Assembly (NCBI RefSeq): GCF_964204645.1
Contig: NC_134027.1
Location: 15,924,485 to 15,988,484, forward strand
DNA: 64,000 nt
Reading direction: 5' to 3'
Source: Tubulanus polymorphus
Lineage: Eukaryota > Nemertea > Palaeonemertea > Tubulaniformes > Tubulanidae
Numbering within the stretch: position 1 is the first letter of the stretch; each line of letters begins with the position of its first letter. The notes beneath the pieces were generated by a model that was not told the origin of the DNA, did not search any database, and was given only the letters and a program-made list of their open reading frames with translations. Made by a program: the position numbers and the translations under genes. Shown here piece after piece: positions 12,537 to 20,823 of this stretch.

Positions 12537-13860
12537 AGTAAGTGTCATATAGGCCTAAAATAAAAGTTTTGATTTTAGATTGAAAAACGAAGTTTGTTCA
12601 GTATTTTGTGAGGTCGCCGTGTGTGGAGCCAGCGGCCATCCAAGACGTTTTTTCTCGCATTTATTGCAGAATAACCACTCAAAACACAGATACACTATCA
12701 AAAACCCCAGGAACTGTATCCCAAGCCCATCGGCGAGTGCCTGTGGTCAGACGTTGTACGGAACCGTAACAACAACTGGTATTCAGACTAGGGATTGACT
12801 ACAATTAATTTTCTATGTGTTCCTAGTCACTGACAATATTTTGTGTGTATTTCATTATACACTCATAATACACAATACATACACAACACAAATTACAATA
12901 TCAAAATACACGAGGACGAGGTTGTTTTCGAATCGAAATTTGTTAGTATAAAAAATTAAATCAAGCTGTGACGAAGCGTCCGTCACTTAGATTTCATCTA
13001 TTACATATTAAACCCTTCTTTCATTTAGGCCTTTTAAATTGTTTCTATCGTGTTTGGAAAATTTTCACTTGAAAACCCTACTGAGGTGCAATGTCAATAA
13101 GTCTGGGCCTGACCAACCTTTTATTTGACTTTCTAGGTCTAACACTATGTCTTTGTCCTTCCGCATTATTGCAACGTTAACACTATCGCAATCACTACTT
13201 GATGAAAAAGAACTCATTTTTAAGTAGAACAAAAACACCAAACTTATGGACATAGGCCTAGGCTATAGGCCTACAGTGCACTGTGGAGTGTGAGGTGCTG
13301 AGGCGCGGCCATTGAACACAAATATACCATGTTGCCTGAACCGTGTTGTCTTCACATTCGATATTCAATTCAATTTAATGTAGTTTTTTCAATTCAATTT
13401 AAATCAGGCAAAAGTTCATGTCTTGAGGCCGAAGTTGGCACTAGCTTTATAGACATAGATATAACTATAATACGTACTGCCCACATATAAGAAAAGGGAG
13501 TACCGGTACCGGGTACCGGTACCGTAAGTTCGATGTCGTAAATTTTGAGAATTCCTTGATAATCGGGCATAACCCCACAAGAAAAATAACTTCATTTCGT
13601 AGGCAATGTGACTATGTTCAGATTCAAGAAATTTCACAAAATGGAGGATTTTCTCTCTTATTCAACTTGACTAATGGAGACTTTTTGCCAACCATTATGA
13701 GTTTTCCGGTTTGCTCGGCTACCAGTACTCTGGCGGGGTAGTCTAGAGAGGCCAATGAAAACTTCGGTTTGCTGAACTACCCCTCTTTGCGGGGATGCGG
13801 TATGATGTTTGATCTGACAGTTTCAAGTGCTTACAACGATGCTTATTACTTCTTGGTACA
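12537..13860. other. Intergenic DNA
   Basis: No supported gene. A short perfect repeat of GGTACC/ACCGGT words lies at 13501-13523. A dense patch of AGGCCTA words lies at 13254-13275. Confidence 0.45.
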
Positions 13861-13912
13861 TGGGTGTTACTAAAACTATGCACACTAAAACGAAGACCGA
13901 AGACCTATGCAC
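13861..13912 (+). repeat. Left arm of an older inverted repeat that hosts element E1
   Basis: GGGTGTTACTAAAACTATGC and the following ACTAAAACGAAGAC recur in reverse complement at about 18730-18775. Without E1 the two arms would lie only about 820 bp apart end to end. This looks like a small MITE-type repeat into which E1 later inserted. Confidence 0.6.
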
Positions 13913-13938
13913 TTTGCGAGACTAAAACTATGCATGAC

Positions 13939-14275
13939 AGTAATATGGGTAATAGGCTTTCAGGCCAAAGGTCGAACGGTCGAGCTCATAAAAAATGAAA
14001 AATATGAAAAAATAATAACAATTTCTACTTGAATTAGTCGCGAAACTCATAAAAAATGAAAAATAATTCTCACACACTCGAATTTATTTTTCATTTTTAC
14101 TCGCTAGAAAAAAGTGTGAGTAAAGTGTGAGTGAAATAAATTCGAGCGTGTGAGAATTATTTTTCATTTTTATGAGTTTCACTCCTAATTCAAGTAGAAA
14201 TTGTTATCATTTTCATATTTTTTAATGAACTCGACCATTCAACCTTTAACCTGAAAGCCCATTACCCCTATTACT
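13939..14275. repeat. E1 left terminal palindrome (337 bp)
   Basis: The terminal segment is itself an imperfect palindrome. Its outer end AGTAATATGGG pairs with CCCCTATTACT at 14265-14275. GAAACTCATAAAAAATG near 14041 pairs with CATTTTTATGAGTTTC near 14165. TTCTCACAC...CTCGAATTTATTT pairs with AAATAAATTCGAGCGTG. Each end could fold into a long hairpin, or each end may be a short element in its own right. Confidence 0.8.
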
Positions 14276-14395
14276 CTTAAAATATTCATATATATGAATA
14301 AAATATATATGAATAACATATAAATTGATAGATTATTCAATATAAAAGTGTGAGTGAAATAATTCATATTTAAAACATTGAATATTTATATTTGA

Positions 14396-15046
14396 ATGAG
14401 TTTTAATAAAAATTTTGTTATAAAAATGAAGAAAGAAGAAGAAGAACCCAACTTTAAAATCGAAATCAATGAAACCAATAAATCATTGTCACAGTTTAAC
14501 ATTAAAAATTATATTTCAGCAACAAATTTAGTGTCTCCCAGACATTATAAAATTGAAAATATTACTGTAATTAATCAAATATTATCAAATGAAACATATT
14601 TAATTACTAAACTAATTGATACTTTTGATAATGGTGTTAAAAATCCTAAATTGTTCGATACAGTTTTAAATTTTAAAGGAACTTTAGATGAAAACATAAT
14701 TAATATTCTTAAAACTCCTTTCAATGAAAGAAATGATGATATAATACTTTCAAAAGATTACAATGATTTGATTAACTTAAGAATTGAAAAAAGACAATTA
14801 TATTATTTCAATTTTGATAATAAACAAATTATCTATAATGAAAATTCATCAAATATTGGAATTCAATGTGAATTAGATAATGAAAAATCATTTAAAGATA
14901 TTGCAGTTCAATGTAATTTAGATGATGAATTTAGAAAATTCAATCCTAATGAAAAAGTGCATTGCTACTGCGGAGGTAAATACTTAAAATCACATAAATC
15001 AAAGCATTATGAAACAATTAAACATAAAAACTGGCGTAAAGAGTAA
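14396..15046 (+). CDS. E1 gene A: zinc-finger protein of unknown function (216 aa)
   Basis: The frame is intact and starts at the first ATG after the terminal repeat. I do not recognise the first 170 residues: an acidic/basic start (KKEEEE), then a mixed alpha/beta-looking region with little low complexity. The last 40 residues hold a zinc-finger-like motif, CYCGGKYLKSHKSKHYETIK, in a C-x-C ... H ... H arrangement similar to C-terminal fingers in Polinton and giant-virus proteins. The same gene recurs on the minus strand of E1 and twice in E2, always next to the arm end and always reading inward. Three of these four copies keep the same length to within one codon; the fourth (E2, minus) is truncated at its C-terminus. 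A DNA-binding role, perhaps at the adjacent 24-bp repeats, is inference. Confidence 0.75.
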   Translation: MSFNKNFVIKMKKEEEEPNFKIEINETNKSLSQFNIKNYISATNLVSPRHYKIENITVINQILSNETYLITKLIDTFDNGVKNPKLFDTVLNFKGTLDENIINILKTPFNERNDDIILSKDYNDLINLRIEKRQLYYFNFDNKQIIYNENSSNIGIQCELDNEKSFKDIAVQCNLDDEFRKFNPNEKVHCYCGGKYLKSHKSKHYETIKHKNWRKE

Positions 15047-15100
15047 CAATTTTACATTATAATTATTGAATTGAGTTAAATGATTTAAATATCTAATAGA

Positions 15101-15662
15101 CTGTTAAAATGATAAATTGTTTGACAGTTGAAATGATAAATTGTTTGACAGTTGAAATGATAAATTGTTTGACAGTTGAAATGATAAATTGTTTGACAGT
15201 TGAAATGATAAATTGTTTGACAGTTGAAATGATAAATTGTTTGGCAGTTGAAGAAATGATAAATTGTTTGACAGTTAAAATGATAAATTGTTTGACAGTT
15301 GAAATGATAAATTGTTCTACAGTTGAAATGATAAATTGTTCGACAGTTGAAATGATAAATTGTTCGACTGTTGAAATGATAAATTGTTCGACTGTTGAAA
15401 TGATAAATTGTTCGACTGTTGAAATGATAAATTGTTTGACAGTTGAAATGATAAATTGTTTGACAGTTGAAATGATAAATTGTTTGACAGTTAAAATGAT
15501 AAATTGTTCGACAGTTAAAATGATAAATTGTTCGACAGTTGAAATGATAAATTGTTTGACAGTTGAAATGATAAATTGTTTGACAGTTGAAATGATAAAT
15601 TGTTTGACTGTTGAAATGTAAAATTGTTAGACTGTTGAAATGTTAAATTGTTTGGCTGTAAA
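15101..15662 (+). repeat. E1 left array of a 24-bp iteron-like repeat (~23 units)
   Basis: The unit is ATGATAAATTGTTTGACAGT plus TGAA. Because 24 is divisible by three the array stays open in frame (repeating MINCLTVE), but it lacks any sign of being a real gene. Common variants are TTCGACTGT and TTTGGCAGT. Each unit contains an E-box (CAGTTG) overlapping TGACAG. It starts about 55 bases after the gene A stop codon. Confidence 0.9.
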
Positions 15663-15718
15663 TTTAATTGTTATTTGATTTGAAACATATAAATATTAAA
15701 TATTTTATAAACTGTTTA

Positions 15719-15735
15719 ATTTTTCTCTTAAATAA
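15719..15735 (+). promoter_or_regulatory. TAAATG-type start motif of E1 gene B
   Basis: AATTTTTCTCTTAAATAA runs straight into ATG. The same T-run plus TAAATAAATG or TATAAATG arrangement precedes most genes of the Polinton further right. Confidence 0.5.
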
Positions 15736-15957
15736 ATGGATGGTTTCATCCCAACTGGGAAAAGTGATTTGAAACATTATTTAGTAGCAGGCGGATTAAT
15801 ATTGGCTGCGCTTTTCTTTTATTATGAAAATATCAGTAAGGATTTGATGAGGAATGAAAATATAAAATTGAGCAAGAAATTAAAGAAGTTAAATGGAAAC
15901 AATCACAGAAAGAATAACAATAAAAAAGTTAATTTAGAAAATGATTTAGAGGAATAA
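15736..15957 (+). CDS. E1 gene B: small single-span membrane protein (73 aa)
   Basis: About residues 14-32 (HYLVAGGLILAALFFYY) form one hydrophobic segment. The rest is short, lysine- and asparagine-rich and ends acidic. The E2 copy at 49393 is almost identical in the first 40 residues, with differences gathered in the basic tail, which suggests the membrane part is constrained. No family is recognised. Small one-span proteins of this kind are common in Polintons and related viruses. Confidence 0.7.
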   Translation: MDGFIPTGKSDLKHYLVAGGLILAALFFYYENISKDLMRNENIKLSKKLKKLNGNNHRKNNNKKVNLENDLEE

Positions 15958-16004
15958 AACAGCATCTTTTAATTTAATTTATTCTATATATTTTGTCTAT
16001 AAAA

Positions 16005-16247
16005 ATGAGTGAAAATAAGGTATTAGAAATATTACATCTAATATATAAAAATCAACAGAATATTAAATCAATTATTATGATTTCAGGTTTATTTTCATTC
16101 TCAGTTTATACTATAAAACAGTTGTTAGAATTCTATCATTGTTGTAAAATTAGATACACTGAATTAAGAGAAAATATGAATTATATTTCAGATAGATTGA
16201 ATAATATTAAATGCTGTGAAATATGCAATAAAAGATATAAAAGTTAA
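16005..16247 (+). pseudogene. E1 gene C: membrane/zinc-finger protein, truncated
   Basis: The ATG at 16005 follows TCTATAAAA. There is a hydrophobic segment at about residues 22-40 (SIIMISGLFSFSVYTIK) and then CCEICNKRYK, the first half of a C2H2 finger. A stop at 16245 removes the second half. The following in-frame DNA to about 16310 still encodes the histidine half (…YIHELDEKLYESK) seen intact in E2, so this copy carries a recent nonsense change. Confidence 0.65.
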
Positions 16248-16403
16248 AAGAGTTTGAGAAATCACATGTATATTCATGAACTTGATGAAAAATTATATGA
16301 ATCAAAATAAGAAATCGACTGTTAAATTAGCTGAAAATATAAAATATATTAGTTGAAATGTATGAAAATAAAAGCTAATAAAAAAGGGGGTTGAGGTATC
16401 AAT

Positions 16404-17264
16404 TATTATCATTTCAACTGTCAAACAATTTATCATTTCAACTGTCAAACAATTTATCATTTCAGCTGTCAAACAATTTATCATTTCAACTGTAGAACAA
16501 TTTATCATTTCAACTGTCAAACAATTTATCATTTTAACTGTCAAACAATTTATCATTTCAACTGCCAAACAATTTATCATTTCAACTGTCAAACAATTTA
16601 TCATTTCAACTGTCAAACAATTTATCATTTCAACAGTCGAACAATTTATCATTTCAACAGTCGAACAATTTAACATTTCAACAGTCGAACAATTTATCAT
16701 TTCAACTGTCGAACAATTTATCATTTCAACTGTCAAACAATTTATCATTTCAACTGCCAAACAATTTATCATTTCAACTGTCAAACAATTTATCATTTCA
16801 ACTGTCAAACAATTTATCATTTCAACTGTCAAACAATTTATCATTTCAACTGTCAAACAATTTATCATTTCAACTGTCAAACAATTTATCATTTCAGCTG
16901 TCAAACAATTTATCATTTCAACAGTAGAACAATTCATCATTTCAACTGTCGAACAATTTATCATTTCAACTGTCAAACAATTTATCATTTCAACTGCCAA
17001 ACAATTTATCATTTTAACTGTCAAATAATTTATCATTTCAACTGCCAAACAATTTATCATTTCAACTGTCAAACAATTTATCATTTCAACTGTCGAACAA
17101 TTTATCATTTCAACTGTCAAACAATTTATCATTTCAACTGTCAAACAATTTATCATTTCAACTGTCAAACAATTTATCATTTTAACTGTCAAACAATTTA
17201 TCATTTCAACTGCCAAACAATTTATCATTTCAACTGTCAAACAATTTATCATTTTAACAGTTTA
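16404..17264 (-). repeat. E1 right array of the 24-bp repeat (~36 units, inverted)
   Basis: Same unit as the left array in reverse complement (TTTCAACTGTCAAACAATTT). It is longer than the left array, so array size is unstable while the surrounding arms remain similar. The 316-codon open frame on the minus strand is only the repeat read through. Confidence 0.9.
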
Positions 17265-17314
17265 TTAGATATTTAAATCATTTAACTCAATTCAATAATT
17301 ATAATGTAGAATTG

Positions 17315-17965
17315 TTACTCTTTACGCCAGTTTTTATGTTTTTATGTTTCATAATGCTTTGATTTATGTGATTTTAAGTATTTACCTCCGCAATAACAAT
17401 GCACTTTTTCATTAGGATTGAATTTTCTAAATTCATCATCTAAATTACATTGAACTGCAATATCTTTAAATGATTTTTCATTATCTAATTCACATTGAAT
17501 TCCAATATTTGATGAATTTTCATTATAGATAATTTGTTTATTATCAAAATTGAAATAATATAATTGTCTTTTTTCAATTCTTAAGTTAATCAAATCATTG
17601 TAATCTTTTGAAAGTATTATATCATCATTTCTTTCATTGAAAGGAGTTTTAAGAATATTAATTATGTTTTCATCTAAAGTTCCTTTAAAATTTAAAACTG
17701 TATTGAACAATTTAGGATTTTTAACACCATTATCAAAAGTATCAATTAGTTAAGTAATTAAATATGTTTCATTTGATAATATTTGATTAATTACAGTAAT
17801 ATTTTCAATTTTATAATGTCTTGCGGACACTAAATTTGTTGCTGAAATATAATTTTTAATGTTAAACTGTGAAAATGATTTATTGGTTTCATTGATTTCG
17901 ATTTTAAAGTTGGGTTCTTCCTCTTCTTTCTTCATTTTTATAACAAAATTTTTATTAAGATTCAT
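17315..17965 (-). pseudogene. E1 gene A', inverted copy with two premature stops
   Basis: This is 651 bases, the same as the left copy. In-frame stops at about 17750-17752 (after ...TYLIT) and 17342-17344 (after ...KHYET) replace sense codons without changing length. The protein shares E1-specific residues with the left copy (PKLF, ILKTPF) against E2 (PKVF, ILQTPF), so the arms have been homogenised within the element. Confidence 0.8.
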
Positions 17966-18085
17966 TCAAATATAAATATTCAATGTTTTAAATATGAATT
18001 ATTTCACTCACACTTTTATATTGAATAATCTATCAATTTATATGTTATTCATATATATTTTATTCATGTATATGAATATTTTAAG

Positions 18086-18427
18086 AGAATAGGGGTAATG
18101 GGCTTTCAGGTTAAAGGTTGAATAGTCGAGTTCATTAAAAAATGAAAAATATGAAAATAATAACAATTTCTACTTGAATTAGGAGTGAAACTCATAAAAA
18201 ATGAAAAATAATTCTCACACGCTCGAATTTATTTCACTCACACTTTACTCACACTTTTTTCTAGCGAGTAAAAATGAAAAATAAATTCGAGTGTGTGAGA
18301 ATTATTTTTCATTTTTTATGAGTTTCGCGACTAATTCAAGTAGAAATTGTTATTATTTTCATAATTTTCATTTTTTATGAGCTCGACCGTTCGACCTTTG
18401 GCCTGAAAGCCTATTACCCCTATTACT
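18086..18427. repeat. E1 right terminal palindrome
   Basis: This is the inverted counterpart of 13939-14275, again self-complementary: GAATAGGGGTAATGGGC near 18087 pairs with GCCTATTACCCCTATTACT at the end. Confidence 0.8.
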
Positions 18428-18433
18428 CATGAC

Positions 18434-19340
18434 TAAAACGGAAGACCGAAGACCTATGCACTCATTAGAAATCATAACTAGGGGCGCTATCTGTATATTC
18501 AACCATCTGTAAATCTGCTATCTGCTATCTGTAAATAACGTTTGTTATGTTTCAAAGTGCTTTTATCTACTGTTTTTGTAAATAATTGTAAATACTGTTT
18601 TTTCCTCCATGTACCATGGGAATGGTTGGAGTGTAATAAATATTCGTATTCGTACCACCTCTGTCGATGAGTATAGGCAATCGGGACCTACTAGATATGT
18701 AACGTAAAATGTTCGGTTATTTTTCTCGGGTGCATAGGTCTTCGTTTTAGTAGTGCATAGTTTTAGTAACACCCACACACGCAAAACTAAAACTATGCAT
18801 GACTAAAACGAAGACCTATGCACTTTTACAAAACTTACTTCAAACATAGAATTATTCACGCAACCACTTCGGGGAAGCTCCAGTTACGACTATGCCGATA
18901 AATGTACGTATTTACGTATGTACGCATATGTGAATTGTGTAGACATCGTTCAGAAGGTACTGGACAATCCTAAGATTAGGAAAGTAGGTATTGAGTAAAT
19001 GGCAGAAACAATTATACTTAATGATTCCTTCTTAATTGTATTATTATATTCTTGCATGAAAGTTTAATATGTGTATGATTAACATGGATGATGACCTTTT
19101 ATTCTTTTACACTGAGGCCAGAATTTGACTGCTCAGTGTCATACCGTTTAAATTATGTTTACGTAGAATGTATGACGAAGTGAATGTGCACCTTGTGTAT
19201 AACGCTCAGAAGAGAGTATTATTTAGTTTCTAATTCTAATCGTCTTTTCAAGCTGACAGGTGACCACACGAATTGTTTTTCATTGTTAGTGGTATAATCA
19301 TGTACATTATAAGCATGTACCGACGACCCAGTATCTAGTG
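18434..19340. other. Host flank of E1 with a paralogous empty target site
   Basis: 18785-18825 reads AACTAAAACTATGCATGACT and AAAACGAAGACCTATGCAC. This is the left flank, one CATGAC and the right flank of E1 joined without the element. 18730-18775 is the right arm of the older inverted repeat. Nothing else is supported up to the LINE. Confidence 0.7.
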
Positions 19341-19363
19341 GAAGCTGCACTACAAGCAAACGT

Positions 19364-20693
19364 TTGAATTCAAAATGGCGGCAGTTTAAAGTTGTGATTC
19401 GTTATCGGTCTCTGAAATTTTGGATTATTTATACGTTCATCTTCGACTATAATCTAGTCAACCTACTGCAAGATGGATTTAAAGCGACCGTTAACTATTA
19501 TGTGCATCGGCAAATTAAAACTTTTATGGTTAATGAATTGCCCAACACTACGAATGTAACCATAAAAGACGCTCCGGTCGAATTATCTGATGCGTTCATC
19601 GCCGCAGAACTGTCCAGATTCGGCAAAGTTGTAAACGGCAGCGTTCGCCGTGGAAAGATAAAAAATACTGAGATTCTGAATGGGACAATATATGCAAAGA
19701 TGATCGAAGTAAAAGATATAGTTCCAGTTGAGACAAAATTTGGCAAATTCGATGTTAGAATTTATTGTGACAATAACAAGACGCAGTGCCGGTATTGCGG
19801 GGGTACCGATCACCCATATTTCCGTTGTCTTTTGCGCTCGCGGAAATTGTGCTGCAAGTGCAAAGCTGCAGATCATCTGGCGGCGGATTGCTCATTAGGC
19901 ATTGTTTGTTTTTATTGCCAGACTGAAGGACACAAAAAAACTGATTGCCCTAGACTACGGGAAGTTCAGACAAAATTATTCAATGAACCGGACTCGAACT
20001 CAACTAGTGAACACAGTTCTGATATAGTTGAATCAACACCAGCTATCGTCAGATCAAAACCAACCGCCCGTAACTGAGGCGTGTTCAGCTGCCAAATCGC
20101 CTAAATCGCCCGAGTGTCTGATAATCGGCGATTCGAATTGCCACCGCCTTATGTTCACTGACATTCCAAATAATGTATGTGTGAATGGGTTATCGGGTGC
20201 CACTGCTCGTGAAATTAGTCAACAACTATTAAGCCTTGACAAGTCACTTGTTCGCGAAGAAATAAAAACACTAATTTGTCATTTGGGGACAAAAGACATA
20301 TCTCTCCAGAAAGAGGATCACGATCAAGTAATCCTTGATATGACGAAAGCTGCGAATATCCTTCTCAGCCAATTCCCTGCCGCAAATATAAACATATCCA
20401 GTATCTTGCCTCGGAAGGGAAAAAGCAAAACCGTTATGGCTTTGAATTTAGTTACATCCCTCGTAAACAGATACTTAAAGAAACTTTGTGATAACGAGAG
20501 CAGGCTTCATTACATAGATAATGATATAAAATTCTGCCCAGATGGATCAGCGATACGATCGATGTTCGACTCTACTGACACCAAGGGTGTACATATCGGT
20601 ATTGATGGGGCGAAAGAACTGACCCGCACGTTCTTGGATGTTCTCGGCATCAATGCTGAAGCGAGCAAAAAAAGGCTACGAAGTCAGTCATAA
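19364..20693 (+). pseudogene. LINE ORF1: CCHC zinc knuckles plus SGNH-hydrolase-like domain
   Basis: The 19364-20077 frame carries an N-terminal RNA-binding-like region and three zinc knuckles (CRYCGGTDHPYFRC, CCKCKAADHLAADC, CFYCQTEGHKKTDC). The 20028-20693 frame, shifted relative to it, carries an SGNH/GDSL-like fold: a GDSN first block, GLSGATA second block, HLGTKD in place of the usual GxND block, and VHIGIDG as the D...H block. ORF1 esterase-like domains are known in CR1-group LINEs. The start is uncertain: the first ATG in the region (19374) is out of frame and the frame given begins at TTG. The frameshift lies near 20060. Confidence 0.65.
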
Positions 20694-20823
20694 TCTTCGG
20701 GTAGTCCGAATAGTGTTCAGGCTTCTAAAATCCTTATTACCAATGATTCACCGGTAACAGTTGCATAATTTCTATGCATTGTTCTTTACCTATACATCTC
20801 TGAATATATTATAATTTACTATA

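Larger units (their letters stand above)
13939..18427. mobile_element. Element E1: Polinton-type non-autonomous element, 4,489 bp
   Basis: It starts AGTAATATGGGTAATAGG and ends CCTATTACCCCTATTACT, inverted ends, and is flanked by the 6-bp duplication CATGAC (13933-13938 and 18428-18433). AG...CT ends with a 6-bp duplication are typical of Polintons. Order: terminal palindrome, gene A (+), 24-bp repeat array, small genes B and C (+), array in reverse, gene A' (minus, broken), terminal palindrome. The two arms of about 1.7-2 kb are inverted copies, leaving only B and C unique. No polymerase, integrase, capsid or transposase is present, so its movement must depend on something else, by inference a Polinton. 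A paralogous empty target lies at 18785-18825. Confidence 0.9.

Noticed and set aside
15109-15621. Long open frames repeating MINCLTVE (also 16302-17252, 47662-48941, 49087-49293)
   Set aside because: These are the 24-bp array read through; the unit length is divisible by three. Broken units shift the frame in E2, and the arrays occur in both orientations relative to genes. I see no sign of a real repeat protein.
16302-17264. CRISPR-like array
   Set aside because: Units are contiguous 24-bp tandem repeats with no unique spacers, in a eukaryotic context.
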